From AP-15 sp035503615 (lineage in GTDB: Bacteria; Pseudomonadota; Alphaproteobacteria; ATCC43930; CGMCC-115725): 64,000 bases of DNA. The notes under the pieces were generated by a model. It ran no database searches, was not told where the DNA came from, and was given only the letters and a program-made list of their open reading frames with translations. Shown in pieces: positions 1 to 9,256 of the stretch. How positions within the stretch are numbered: position 1 is the stretch's first letter; every line of letters begins with the position of its first letter. A program made the translations under genes and the position numbers. Location of the stretch: positions 101,708-165,707 of the forward strand of contig DATJTI010000042.1 of assembly GCA_035503615.1 (NCBI GenBank), written 5' to 3'.

Positions 1-1
1 C

Positions 2-1318
2 GTGGCGATCGGCGACTTCTATCCGCAATCGCAACAGGCGACGAGCTCGCTGATCTATCTGCGGCCGAGCCATGCCGACCCGACCGCGGCCCGGCAGAGC
101 CTCGTCTCCGGCTTCTGGCGCGCCTCGCTCGGCGCTTCGCTCGACTGGGAGCTCGATTTCTGGGGCAAGTTCCGCCGCGCGATCCAGTCGGCCGACGCCG
201 CCTATCTCGGCTCGATCGCCTCCTATGACGATGTGCTGGTGACATTGCTCGGCGATGTCGCGACAACCTATATCGGCATCCGCACGCTCGAAACCCAGAT
301 CGACATCGCCCAGGACAACATCGTCAAGCAGAAGAAGGCGCTGGCGATCGCCGAGGCCCGCTATCACGGCGGGGTGGCAACAAAGCTCGATGTCTACCAG
401 GCGCAGAATGTGCTTGGGCAAACCGAGGCGACGGTGCCGCAATTGACCGCCGAGCTCGACCAGGGGCTCGATGCGCTGCGGGTGCTGCTCGGCATGGCGC
501 CGCGGCCGCTCGACAATCTGCTGGCCGGGCCGACGACGATCCCGGTGCCGCCCGATACGGTCGCAACCGGCATCCCGGCCGATCTGGTGCGCCGCCGGCC
601 GGACATTCGCGCGGCCGAGCTCGCGGCGATGGCGCAGAGTGCCCAGATCGGCATCGCCGAAGCCGAGCTCTATCCGGCGTTCAGCCTGTTCGGCACGTTC
701 GGCACGGTCTCCGCCAACATCGCCGGCCACAAGCTCAGCGATATCGTAATGGGCAAGGGCATCACCTTCGGCTTCGGTCCGAGCTTTTCTTGGAACATCC
801 TGAATTACGGACAGATCACCAATACGGTCCGGGTGCAGGATGCAAAATTGCAGGAACTGCTGGTCGATTATCAGAACACGGTGCTGACCGCGCAGCAGCA
901 GGTCGAGGACGGGCTGGCGACCTATTTGCAGTCGCGCCAGCAGGTCGACGATCTGCGGGCCAGCGTCGCCGCCGCCAATGCGGCACTCGGCCTCGCCTTT
1001 TTGCAATACCGGCTGGGCACGCGCGATTTTACGACGGTGCTGACGGCCGAGCAGAACCTCTATACGGCGCAGACCGATCTCGCCACTGCCAAGGGCAATG
1101 TGGCCACCGGACTCGCCACGGTCTACCGGGCGCTGGGGGGCGGATGGCAGATACGCGACGATCAAGAATTCGTGCCGGCACAGACGGTCGAGGAGATGCG
1201 GGCCCGCACCAACTGGGGCGAATTGCTGCCGGCTCCGGGCGGTCCCCCGCCGCCTCCAGCGCCGGCGTTGCCGACACCTGCCGATGTCAGTGCCAAGGTT
1301 CGGCCGCCGGAATGGTGA
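2..1318 (+). CDS. RND efflux outer membrane factor, NodT/TolC family (5' partial)
   Basis: Outer membrane channel of a tripartite RND efflux system. The visible 438 residues resemble NodT-family proteins: the segment around LDWELDFWGKFRRA, two long alpha-helical barrel repeats, and the typical LLGMAP and IPADLVRRRPDIRAAE motifs near residues 160-210. The family is usually about 480-500 residues, so the signal peptide and extreme N-terminus lie upstream of the window; the first Met-like codon here is not the true start. The C-terminus is Pro/Ala-rich. The stop lies one base before the start of the membrane fusion protein gene, so the three pump genes form one operon. Family assignment is firm; the substrate cannot be told. 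Confidence 0.9.
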   Translation: MAIGDFYPQSQQATSSLIYLRPSHADPTAARQSLVSGFWRASLGASLDWELDFWGKFRRAIQSADAAYLGSIASYDDVLVTLLGDVATTYIGIRTLETQIDIAQDNIVKQKKALAIAEARYHGGVATKLDVYQAQNVLGQTEATVPQLTAELDQGLDALRVLLGMAPRPLDNLLAGPTTIPVPPDTVATGIPADLVRRRPDIRAAELAAMAQSAQIGIAEAELYPAFSLFGTFGTVSANIAGHKLSDIVMGKGITFGFGPSFSWNILNYGQITNTVRVQDAKLQELLVDYQNTVLTAQQQVEDGLATYLQSRQQVDDLRASVAAANAALGLAFLQYRLGTRDFTTVLTAEQNLYTAQTDLATAKGNVATGLATVYRALGGGWQIRDDQEFVPAQTVEEMRARTNWGELLPAPGGPPPPPAPALPTPADVSAKVRPPEW

Positions 1319-1319
1319 G

Positions 1320-2576
1320 ATGGTCGTGAAACTCGGCCTTGCCGCCCGCCGCGCCGCGCTCATCGCGCTCGCCTCGCTCGGTTTTGCTGCCGCGACCGGG
1401 CTGCAGGCCGCCGAACCACCCGCCGCCCAACCACCCGCCGCCGCGGCCCCCGCCAATGCCACGCAGCCGGCGCCGCCTGCGGCTCCGGGTGTTCCGGTTC
1501 CGGTCGTGCTGCCGCGGCTGCAATCGGTCACCGATTATGCTGAAATCACCGGCAACGCCGCGGCGGTCAACGCGGTCAAGCTGGTCGCACGGGTCGAGGG
1601 CTATCTCGAAGCGCTGCATTACGAGGATGGCGCCTTTGTCAAAAAGGGCGATCTCTTATTCACGGTGCAGCAGGACCCGTACCGGGAGCAGCTGCAGCAG
1701 GCGCATGCGCAGGTGCTGACGGCGCAAGCCTCGCTCGTCTATGCGCGCACCGAGTTCGCCCGCTACTCCGCACTGGTCAAGCAGGATGCCGCGACCCAGA
1801 CCGAGGTCGATCACTGGAATTTCGAGCGGGCAAGCGCCGAAGCGCAGCTCTTGAGCGCCCGGGCCCAGGTTGCGATCGACGAGGTCAATCTCGGCTACAC
1901 CGAGATCCGGGCACCGTTCGACGGCATCGTCGGCAAGCATCTGATCGATCCGGGCAATGTTGTCGGTGGCGGCGGCCAGCAATCGGCGCTCGCCGAAATC
2001 ACCCAGCTCAACCCGATCTATGTCGTCGCCAATCTGAGCGAGCAGCAGGTCCTGCAAATCCGCAAGAACCTCGGCGAGCACCGGCTGACCTTTGCCGATC
2101 TGCACAAGGTGCCGGTCGATGTCGGCCTGTCGGGCCAGACCGGCTATCCCTATCGCGGCACGATCCAGTACGTCGCGCCCGCACTCGATCCGCAGACCGG
2201 GACGCTGCTGGTGCGCGGCATCCTCGTCAATCCCGACCGTGACTTGCTGCCCGGCTTTTTCGTGCGCATGCGCCTGCCGATGGGCCCGGTCAACCGCAAC
2301 GCGCTGCTGGTTCCCGATCGCGCCTTGCAGACCGATCAGGGCGGCCGCTACCTCTTGGTGCTCAACGATCATGATGTGGTCGAGCAGCGCTATGTGCAGC
2401 TGGGCCAGCTGATCGGCGCGCTGCGCGTTATCACCGCGGGGCTGAAACCGGTCGATCGCGTCGTCGTCGGCGAATTGTGGCGCGCCACCCCCGGCACCCG
2501 GGTGAGCCCCGAGCCGATTTCGATCGATGCGGTGGTGGGTTCGGCCCAGGGGGCCACACCCGGCGCCCGGCAATGA
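1320..2576 (+). CDS. RND efflux periplasmic adaptor (membrane fusion protein)
   Basis: 418-residue HlyD/AcrA-type adaptor linking the inner membrane pump to the outer membrane channel. The start at 1320 gives a signal-peptide-like N-terminus (two Arg, then an Ala/Leu core) followed by a Pro/Ala-rich linker of about 35 residues. A biotinyl-lipoyl-like half motif (VARVEGYLEALHYEDGAFVKKGD) comes next, then a coiled-coil hairpin, a second lipoyl half (IRAPFDGIVGKHLIDPGNVV) and a beta-barrel domain. An open frame extends upstream inside the preceding gene, but 1320 fits the operon spacing. The stop codon overlaps the start of the pump gene as ATGA, implying translational coupling. Confidence 0.9.
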   Translation: MVVKLGLAARRAALIALASLGFAAATGLQAAEPPAAQPPAAAAPANATQPAPPAAPGVPVPVVLPRLQSVTDYAEITGNAAAVNAVKLVARVEGYLEALHYEDGAFVKKGDLLFTVQQDPYREQLQQAHAQVLTAQASLVYARTEFARYSALVKQDAATQTEVDHWNFERASAEAQLLSARAQVAIDEVNLGYTEIRAPFDGIVGKHLIDPGNVVGGGGQQSALAEITQLNPIYVVANLSEQQVLQIRKNLGEHRLTFADLHKVPVDVGLSGQTGYPYRGTIQYVAPALDPQTGTLLVRGILVNPDRDLLPGFFVRMRLPMGPVNRNALLVPDRALQTDQGGRYLLVLNDHDVVEQRYVQLGQLIGALRVITAGLKPVDRVVVGELWRATPGTRVSPEPISIDAVVGSAQGATPGARQ

Positions 2577-5500
2577 TCTCGAAATTCTTCATCGAGCATC
2601 CGGTCCTCGCCAATGTGCTGGCGATCGTGCTGGTGCTGATCGGTGCGATCTGCCTGTTGCGCCTGCCGGTTGCGCAATATCCGAATGTGACGCCGCCGAC
2701 GGTGCAGGTGACGACCCGCTATCCGGGCGCCAGCCCGCAGACCGTCGTCAACACCGTGGCCCTGCCGATCGAGCTGCAGGTCAATGGCGTCCCCGGCATG
2801 CTCTACATGGAATCGACCAGCGCCTATGACGGCACCTACACGCTGACGGTCACATTCCAGATCGGCTCCGACCCGAACATGGACCAGGTGCTGGTGCAGA
2901 ACCGGGTGACCAACGCGCTCGCCCAACTGCCCGAGGCGGTGCAGGCGCAGGGTGTCGCGATCCGCGCCAAATCATCCTCGATCCTCGAATTCGTGACGCT
3001 CAATTCGCCGGACGGCTCGCGCGACGCGCTCTACATGTGGAACTACGCGACGATCAACCTCGTCAATGATCTGGCGCGGCTGCCCGGGGTCGGCAATGTC
3101 GCGGTGATGGGTGCGGGCGAATATTCGATGCGGATCTGGATGGACCCGCAAAAGCTCTATTCGTTCGGCCTGACCCCGGCGGATGTGATCCGCGCCATTC
3201 GCGAGCAGAGCCAGGAGGTCGCCGCCGGTCAGGTCGGCATGCCGCCGGCCCCCAAGGACCAGCAGTTCCAATATACGGTCGATATCCAGTCGCGGCTCGA
3301 CGATCCCAAAGAGTTTGGCGACATCGTCGTCAAGAACCAGACCAACCAGGGCGGCAAGCTCGTCAAGCTCAAAGATGTCGCGCATATCGACCTCGGCGCG
3401 CAGACCTATGCCCAGGATTTCAAGCTCGACGGCAAGCCGGCCGCCGGCATCGCCATCTACCAGACCCCGGACGCCAATTCACTGAAGGTCGCAGCCGAGG
3501 TCGCGGCCAAGATGGCGGAACTGGCGCGCCGCTTCCCGCCCGGGCTGCACTACAGCATCCCCTACAACACGACGATCTTCGTCAAGGATTCGATCAACGA
3601 AGTCTACAAGACCCTGTGGCAGGCCGGGGTCCTGGTGCTGATCGTGATCCTGGTGTTTCTGCAGAACTTCCGCGCGACCTTGGTGCCGGCGACCACCGTT
3701 CCGGTCACGATCATCGGCGCCTTTGCCGGAATGGCGGCGCTCGGCTACACCGTCAACCTGTCGACGCTGTTCGCGCTGATCCTGGCGATCGGCATCGTCG
3801 TCGATGATGCGATCGTGATCGTCGAAGGCGTGTCGAAATACATCGAGGAGGGCCAGTCGGGGCACGACGCGTCGATCCGGGCGATGAACGAACTGTTCGG
3901 CCCGATCATCGGCATCACGCTCGTCTTGATGTCGGTGTTTCTGCCGTCGGCCTTTGTTCCCGGCCTCAGCGGCCAGATCTTTGCCCAGTTCGCACTGGTC
4001 ATCGCAGTGACGGCACTGATCAGCGCGGTCAACGCCGCAACCCTGAAGCCGACACAATGCGCGCTGTGGCTGCGCCAACCAGTGCCGCCGGACCAGCGCA
4101 ATTTGTTCTACCGCGGCTTCAACCATGCCTACGCTCGCATGGAGCACGGCTACACCCGGCTGGTCGCGCTGATGGTGCGGCACAGCGGGCTGATCGTGCT
4201 GCTCGGCGTCGCACTCGCGGTCGTCGCGGTCTGGGGCATTGCCCGGCTGCCGACCGCGTTCATCCCGAACGAGGACCAGGGCTATCTGATGGTCGCCGCG
4301 CAATTGCCCGATGGTGCCGCACTCGGACGAACGACGGCGGCGCTCGACGGCGCGACCAAGCTGGCGCTGGCGACGCCCGGGGTCGAGACCGTGATCTCGA
4401 TCGCCGGCATGTCGGTGCTCGACAACAATGCCGATCTTGCCAATGCCGGGGTCGATTTTGTCGTGCTGAAGCCGTGGGACGAGCGCAGCAAAGCGAAGGG
4501 CACCGACATCATCTCGATCGCCAAGCATCTGCAGGCGGGGCTGAACCGCGCCCCCGACGGCCGCCTCTTCGTGCTGGCGCCGCCGCCGATCCAGGGCATC
4601 GGCAATGCCGGCGGCTTCCAAATGCAGACCGAGATGCTGGGCGGCAATTTCGATTACCAGAAGCTCAGCGACGCGACCCAGCAGATCGTCAAGGACGCCG
4701 GCGCCAATTCCGGCCTGCAGCATGTGCTGACCACGTTCCGCCCCGGCGCGCCGCAGGTCGCGGTGACGATCGATCGCGACCGGGCGCAGACCTTGCGGGT
4801 CTCGGTCGGCGATGTGTTCCAGGCGCTAAGCGCCTATCTCGGCTCGACCTATGTGAACCAATTCAACAAGTTCGGCCTCTCTTTGCAGGTCTATGTGCAG
4901 GCCGATTCGAAATTCCGGCTGCGGCCCGACGATCTCCTGAACCTCTATGTCCGCAGCGCCGATGGTAACATGGTACCGATCGGTGCGGTCGCGCATTTGA
5001 GCGAGGTGGTCGGACCGCCGCTCGTGACGCTCTACAACCTGTTTCCGTCGGCGACAATCGTCGGCGATGCGGCGCCGGGCTACAGCTCCGGCCAGGCGCT
5101 GACGACGATGGAAGGGATCGCCAAGCAGACGCTGCCGCCGGGCGTCACCTATCAATGGTCGGCGATGTCGTATCAGGAAAAGCTGACCGGCAACCAGCTT
5201 TATTACCTGTTCGGGCTGTCGGTTCTGCTGGTCTATCTGTGCCTCGCCGGGCAGTATGAGAGCTGGATCCTGCCGCTGGCCGTGTTGTCCGCGGTGCCGC
5301 TGGCGCTGTTGGGGCCGGTCGTGGCGCTGACCAGTCTCGGCGTCGCCAACAACCTCTACACCCAGATCGGCCTCATCCTGATGATCGCGCTGTCGGCCAA
5401 GAACGGCATTTTGATCGTCGAGGTCGCGCGCGAAGGCCGCATGGTGCACGGCAAGCCGATCCTCGAAGCCGCGGTCGAAGCCTCGCGCATGCGCTTCCGG

Positions 5501-5737
5501 CCGATCCTGATGACCTCCTTCGCCTTTGGCATGGGCGTCCTGCCGCTGCTGCTGGCCACCGGGGCGGGTGCGAATTCGCGCAAGTCGCTGGGGTTGAGCG
5601 TGTTCAGCGGGATCATCGCCTCGACCTGCCTCGCGGTGCTGTTTGTCCCGTCATTTTTCGCAGTGCTGCAGCGTCTCGACGAGACCCGCAAAGCCCGCAA
5701 GCAACGAAAAGCACTGCAACCCGCCGCCGCAGAGTAG
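2573..5737 (+). CDS. RND multidrug efflux transporter, HAE1/AcrB family
   Basis: Inner membrane proton-driven pump of 1054 residues, the normal size for AcrB-like HAE1 proteins. The start at 2573 gives MISKFFIEHPVLANVL, the classic N-terminal helix of the family, and overlaps the adaptor stop by four bases. The TM4 proton-relay pair is visible in GIVVDDAIVIVEGV and the TM10 lysine in LSAKNGILIVEVA. Two large periplasmic loops with pore and docking domains are intact. It is the last gene of the efflux operon; a hairpin follows the stop. Likely substrates are amphiphilic drugs or detergents, but the sequence does not settle this. Confidence 0.95.
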   Translation: MISKFFIEHPVLANVLAIVLVLIGAICLLRLPVAQYPNVTPPTVQVTTRYPGASPQTVVNTVALPIELQVNGVPGMLYMESTSAYDGTYTLTVTFQIGSDPNMDQVLVQNRVTNALAQLPEAVQAQGVAIRAKSSSILEFVTLNSPDGSRDALYMWNYATINLVNDLARLPGVGNVAVMGAGEYSMRIWMDPQKLYSFGLTPADVIRAIREQSQEVAAGQVGMPPAPKDQQFQYTVDIQSRLDDPKEFGDIVVKNQTNQGGKLVKLKDVAHIDLGAQTYAQDFKLDGKPAAGIAIYQTPDANSLKVAAEVAAKMAELARRFPPGLHYSIPYNTTIFVKDSINEVYKTLWQAGVLVLIVILVFLQNFRATLVPATTVPVTIIGAFAGMAALGYTVNLSTLFALILAIGIVVDDAIVIVEGVSKYIEEGQSGHDASIRAMNELFGPIIGITLVLMSVFLPSAFVPGLSGQIFAQFALVIAVTALISAVNAATLKPTQCALWLRQPVPPDQRNLFYRGFNHAYARMEHGYTRLVALMVRHSGLIVLLGVALAVVAVWGIARLPTAFIPNEDQGYLMVAAQLPDGAALGRTTAALDGATKLALATPGVETVISIAGMSVLDNNADLANAGVDFVVLKPWDERSKAKGTDIISIAKHLQAGLNRAPDGRLFVLAPPPIQGIGNAGGFQMQTEMLGGNFDYQKLSDATQQIVKDAGANSGLQHVLTTFRPGAPQVAVTIDRDRAQTLRVSVGDVFQALSAYLGSTYVNQFNKFGLSLQVYVQADSKFRLRPDDLLNLYVRSADGNMVPIGAVAHLSEVVGPPLVTLYNLFPSATIVGDAAPGYSSGQALTTMEGIAKQTLPPGVTYQWSAMSYQEKLTGNQLYYLFGLSVLLVYLCLAGQYESWILPLAVLSAVPLALLGPVVALTSLGVANNLYTQIGLILMIALSAKNGILIVEVAREGRMVHGKPILEAAVEASRMRFRPILMTSFAFGMGVLPLLLATGAGANSRKSLGLSVFSGIIASTCLAVLFVPSFFAVLQRLDETRKARKQRKALQPAAAE

Positions 5738-5776
5738 CCGGCGCCGCGCGTCGCGCCGCGCAATGCGACGCCGGCT
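5736..5776. terminator. Convergent-gene hairpin
   Basis: Inverted repeat AGCCGGCG (5736-5743) and CGCCGGCT (5769-5776), with further GC-rich self-complementarity between the arms. It fills the 39-bp gap between the convergent stops of the RND pump and the CoA transferase. There is no U-tract, so it is either a weak bidirectional terminator or a 3'-end stabilising stem. Confidence 0.4.
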
Positions 5777-6970
5777 TCAGACGATGTTTTCCGCGCGCAG
5801 AGCGGCGATCTCGGCGGCGCTGTAGCCGAGGGTCGAGAGGATCTGGTCGGTGTGCTCGCCGAGGCGCGGAGCGGGGCGGCGGTAGGTGCCCGGCGTCTCG
5901 GACAATTCGATCGGGGTCGGGGCCAGCGGCAATGTACCGTTGAGCGTCGGGTGCGGCACCTCGTCGAGCAGATGGGCGGCACGGATATGCGGGTCGTCGA
6001 GCGCCTGCTGCGGCGAATAGAGCTCTCCGGCGACGATGCTCGCCGCTTCGAGTGCCGCCAGCGCCTCGGCGCAGCTCCGTTCGGCGCACCATTGGTTCAT
6101 CCGCGCGGCAATGATCTCACCATGATCGGCGCGCGCCTGGTCGTCGGCAAAGCGCGGATCATCGAGCCAGCGATCCTCGCCGATCATTCTGGTCCAGCGG
6201 CGGAACATCGCCGGGCCGATTACGGTCGTGACGATCCAGCCATCCTTGCAGCGGTAGAGATCGGCGGGAGCCGCGTTGAAGCCGCGATTGACGGTCGCCA
6301 CCCGATCTACCCGGGTCAGCGCCTGCTCGATCAGGGTGGCGTTGGCAAAAGCGATCGCGGTCTTTAGCAACGCACCCTCGACCTTCTGTCCGCGCCCGGT
6401 CTTGCCGCGTTCGTAGAGTGCGGCCATCGTGCCGAATGCCGAGAGACAGGCGGTGCCGAAATCGACCCAAGGCAATTTGAACGCGATCGGTTGCTCGGGC
6501 GTGCCCGAGAGATAGGCCGCCCCGCTCATCGCCTGGCCGATGCCGTCGAAACCGTGCTTGTCGGAGAGCGGCCCACCGGCGCCAAAGCCGGTGACCGTGG
6601 CCAGGATGATGTCGGGCTTGACTTGCCGCAGACTGTCGAGGTCGAGCGCCAGCGCGCGCAGCACAAGCGGCGGCAGGTTGGCGACGACGACATCGGCGGT
6701 CGCGACCAGCCGGCGCACGATCTCGCGACCCTTGGGTGCCGCCGGATCGAGCGTCATGCCGAGCTTGTTCCGGTTCATCGCCAGAAACATCGCCCCGCCG
6801 CCATCGGGGCCGGCGCCGACCGGGATGAAAAAGCGGTCCTCGCCGCCACCGAGCCGCTCGATGCGGATCACCTCGGCGCCGAGATCGGCGAGCAACGCCG
6901 CGCAGAACGGTCCGGCGATATAGCGGCCGAAATCGAGAACGCGAACCCCGTCGAGCACCCCCGTCACCAT
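5777..6970 (-). CDS. CaiB/BaiF family (family III) CoA transferase
   Basis: 397-residue class III CoA transferase that would move CoA between acyl groups in the cytoplasm. N-terminal GVRVLDFGRYIAGPFCA and LGAEVIRIE are family hallmarks, and GFDGIGQAMSG carries the catalytic Asp. The start at 6970 is preceded by GGGGAGGG; the frame is open further upstream, but that extension is not family-like. It is transcribed alone, convergent with the efflux operon. Which acyl-CoA it uses cannot be deduced. It may serve fatty-acid or aromatic catabolism, like the other degradative genes in the window. Confidence 0.88.
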   Translation of the reverse strand: MVTGVLDGVRVLDFGRYIAGPFCAALLADLGAEVIRIERLGGGEDRFFIPVGAGPDGGGAMFLAMNRNKLGMTLDPAAPKGREIVRRLVATADVVVANLPPLVLRALALDLDSLRQVKPDIILATVTGFGAGGPLSDKHGFDGIGQAMSGAAYLSGTPEQPIAFKLPWVDFGTACLSAFGTMAALYERGKTGRGQKVEGALLKTAIAFANATLIEQALTRVDRVATVNRGFNAAPADLYRCKDGWIVTTVIGPAMFRRWTRMIGEDRWLDDPRFADDQARADHGEIIAARMNQWCAERSCAEALAALEAASIVAGELYSPQQALDDPHIRAAHLLDEVPHPTLNGTLPLAPTPIELSETPGTYRRPAPRLGEHTDQILSTLGYSAAEIAALRAENIV

Positions 6971-7116
6971 GCCCTCCCCACATGCCGCCGCCAGCGCGAT
7001 GGCACAGCATAGTGTCGGCCGCGGATCGCGGGCATAGTTTTGGCGGCGATCGGATGGCAGGATCATCCTGTCGGCTGTCGAGGCGGCCGGCGTTGCGACA
7101 TACGAAAGGCAGGACG

Positions 7117-7662
7117 ATGGCCAGACTCCCCTCGATCACCCGCAAGGACCAGGTTGCGGCGAAAGATCACGCAATCTTTGATGCGATCGTCGCCAGCCGC
7201 GGTGCCGTGCAGGGGCCGTTCACGATGTTCCTGAACAGCCCCGAATTGGCGGGCCGGGTGGCGCATCTCGGCGCCTATGTGCGCTTCGAGGGCTCGCTCG
7301 ACATGCGCGTGCGGGTGCTGGCGGCGATGACCGTCGCCCGCGAATTCGAGGCGGTCTATGTCTGGGGTGCGCAAGCCGGCGGCGCACGGCGGCAAGGGGT
7401 GCCCGAGACGACGATCACGGCAATCCGCGAGAACCATTCGCGCGGCATTCCGCCCGAAGACGCCGAGATCGTCGAGTTCACCCGGCAGCTGTTGCGCCAA
7501 CACCGGATCGACAGTGCCACCGCCGAGCGGATGCGGGCGCGGTTCGGCGATGATGGCTTTATCCAGCTGACCGGTGCGATCGGCTATTACAGCCTCTTGG
7601 CGATGACCGTGAATGCGTGCGAATTGGAAGCGGCACCCAACGCCGAGGTGCTGAAGGTCTGA
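7117..7662 (+). CDS. Carboxymuconolactone decarboxylase family protein
   Basis: 181-residue all-alpha protein of the AhpD/CMD-like fold. The start at 7117 is preceded by AAAGGCAGG. The central helix pair with LAAMTVAREFEAVYVWGAQAGGA and the C-terminal GAIGYYSLLAMTVNACEL match the family. The CxxC redox pair of AhpD peroxidase partners is absent, so a thiol-peroxidase role is unlikely. Members near CoA transferases and dioxygenases often take part in aromatic-compound breakdown. It is divergent from the CoA transferase, which fits a shared regulatory region at about 6971-7116. Confidence 0.8.
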   Translation: MARLPSITRKDQVAAKDHAIFDAIVASRGAVQGPFTMFLNSPELAGRVAHLGAYVRFEGSLDMRVRVLAAMTVAREFEAVYVWGAQAGGARRQGVPETTITAIRENHSRGIPPEDAEIVEFTRQLLRQHRIDSATAERMRARFGDDGFIQLTGAIGYYSLLAMTVNACELEAAPNAEVLKV

Positions 7663-7702
7663 GCCTGACCCGGCTGCGCTGCTGGTGGCGAGGACCGCGC
7701 CG

Positions 7703-7719
7703 GGCCGGTATAACCGGCC
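7703..7719. promoter_or_regulatory. 17-bp palindrome at the start of the DUF2125 gene
   Basis: GGCCGGT-ATA-ACCGGCC, a perfect 7-bp inverted repeat ending four bases before the ATG at 7723. It contains TATAAC (7709-7714), which would work as a -10 element. Transcription would then begin at or next to the ATG, giving a leaderless or nearly leaderless mRNA; no Shine-Dalgarno sequence is present. Alternatively it is an operator. Confidence 0.35.
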
Positions 7720-7722
7720 GCC

Positions 7723-8754
7723 ATGCGCCGCTCGATGCGTCTCGGTCTCGCCGGCCTGCTGCTCCTGCTGGTGCTGTTCGGCCTTTATGCCGCCTATTGG
7801 CGGATCGTTGCCGGTCGGATCGCGCAGGGCATCGTTGCCTGGCAGCAATCGGTGCGCACACGCCGGATCGACGCCTCCTGGCGCGAGCTGCATGTCGGCG
7901 GCTTCCCGCTTGCATTCCGGGTCGTGCTCGACGATGCCGCGCTGCGCGACGGCAGGCTCCGCCCGGCCCCGCAGCTCGATGTGCCGGTGCTGACCGGCAC
8001 GGCACGGCCATGGGATTTTGCCGATTGGCGACTGGCGGCACCCGCGGGCCTGATCGCCGGTCTCGCCGCCGCGCCGGGCCCACCCATGGCGCCGCGGCTG
8101 GCGGCACGGACCGCCATTGGTTCGGCGTCGTTCGCGGCAACGGGGGGCGGCTGGCTGTGGCTCGGCTTGAAGCAGGTCACCGCCGCGGCTGGTTCGCGCA
8201 TCCCGATCGCCGCCGCCGACATCTGGATCACACTGCCTGCGGCGCCGCCGCGGACCCATACCGAGCCGAGCTTTGGCCTGGCGCTCGATCTGCGGCAGAT
8301 GCGGCTGCCGGCAGCGCCTGCAATCCTCGGCGCCACGATCGACGAGCTCGCCGTTTCTGCCACCCTTGAGGGGGTCGTGCCGAGCGGGAAGCTGCCGCAG
8401 GCGCTCGCCGCCTGGCGCGATGCCGGCGGCACGGTCGAGTTCGATCATCTGCGGCTCCGTTGGGGCGGGATCGGAGTGACCGCCAACGGCACTCTGGCGC
8501 TCGATCAGAACCTGCAGCCGATCGCCGCCTTTTCCGGCGGGATCGAGGGCTTTCACACGATCCTGACGGCGCTGGTCGGGGCCGGCCAGCTCGATACCGA
8601 AGAGGCGGCACTGGCCCAGATCGCGCTGTCGGCGCTGGCCCGGCCCGGCTCCGACGGCAAGCCGCAGATCAGGACCGCGTTCACGATCCAGGACGGCAAG
8701 ATGTTTCTCGGACCGGTCCGCCTCGGCGCGGCGCCGCGGATCGAGTGGAAGTAG
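7723..8754 (+). CDS. DUF2125 domain-containing membrane-anchored protein
   Basis: 343-residue protein with one N-terminal transmembrane segment (about residues 6-27, Leu-rich) followed by a large periplasmic, beta-rich domain. The phrase WRELHVGGFPLAFRVVLDD after the helix is typical of DUF2125, a family of unknown function seen mainly in alphaproteobacteria. It resembles lipid-transfer or AsmA-like envelope proteins only loosely. The ATG follows a palindrome rather than a ribosome binding site. No partner gene shares its operon except possibly the YccF gene 45 bp downstream. Confidence 0.8.
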   Translation: MRRSMRLGLAGLLLLLVLFGLYAAYWRIVAGRIAQGIVAWQQSVRTRRIDASWRELHVGGFPLAFRVVLDDAALRDGRLRPAPQLDVPVLTGTARPWDFADWRLAAPAGLIAGLAAAPGPPMAPRLAARTAIGSASFAATGGGWLWLGLKQVTAAAGSRIPIAAADIWITLPAAPPRTHTEPSFGLALDLRQMRLPAAPAILGATIDELAVSATLEGVVPSGKLPQALAAWRDAGGTVEFDHLRLRWGGIGVTANGTLALDQNLQPIAAFSGGIEGFHTILTALVGAGQLDTEEAALAQIALSALARPGSDGKPQIRTAFTIQDGKMFLGPVRLGAAPRIEWK

Positions 8755-8799
8755 CCGACGCACCGCGGCCATAGCGGCAAAACGGGATCAGAAACCGCG

Positions 8800-9207
8800 A
8801 TGGGCTTTGTTCAGCTGCTGCTCAATGTCCTGTGGATCTTGACCGGCGGGCTGTGGATGGCGGCGGGGTGGCTGATCGCGGCGATCATCATGGCGATCAC
8901 GATCATCGGCCTGCCCTGGACGCGTGCCGCGTTCAACATCGCGCTCTACACGCTCTTACCTTTCGGCCACCGCGCCGTCTCCCGCGAGGAGTACACCGGC
9001 GAGAGCGATGTTGGGACGGGTCCCATCGGCTGGCTCGGCAATCTGATCTGGCTCTTTCTGGCTGGGTGGTGGCTGGCCCTCGGCCATCTGGTCCTGGCCG
9101 TGCTGCTCGCCATCACCATCATCGGCCTGCCCTTCGCCTGGGCGCATCTGAAGCTCGCCGGCTTGTCACTCTGGCCGATCGGCAAGATGATCGTGCCGGT
9201 CGAATAG
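8800..9207 (+). CDS. YccF domain-containing inner membrane protein
   Basis: 135-residue membrane protein made of two repeated YccF units. Each has a hydrophobic helix pair ending in AITIIGLPW or AITIIGLPF, and each unit ends with a short amphipathic segment (LYTLLPFGHRAVSR, LSLWPIGKMIVPVE). The repeat, length and ending are characteristic of the family, whose function is not established. Start at 8800, 45 bp after the DUF2125 stop, so co-transcription is possible. Confidence 0.88.
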   Translation: MGFVQLLLNVLWILTGGLWMAAGWLIAAIIMAITIIGLPWTRAAFNIALYTLLPFGHRAVSREEYTGESDVGTGPIGWLGNLIWLFLAGWWLALGHLVLAVLLAITIIGLPFAWAHLKLAGLSLWPIGKMIVPVE

Positions 9208-9221
9208 CCGCACCACCTCAG

Positions 9222-9256
9222 AGCGGGATCGCCAGCCCTATAGCGGGATCGCCAGC
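9222..9256. repeat. 15-bp direct repeat across a stop codon
   Basis: AGCGGGATCGCCAGC occurs at 9222-9236 and 9242-9256. The second copy encodes the last residues of the dioxygenase beta subunit; the first lies just beyond its stop. It looks like a short tandem duplication. Confidence 0.6.

Noticed and set aside
3479..4723. 414-codon open frame antisense to the RND pump
   Set aside because: Shadow of a conserved gene; His/Gln/Asp-rich product typical of antisense frames here.
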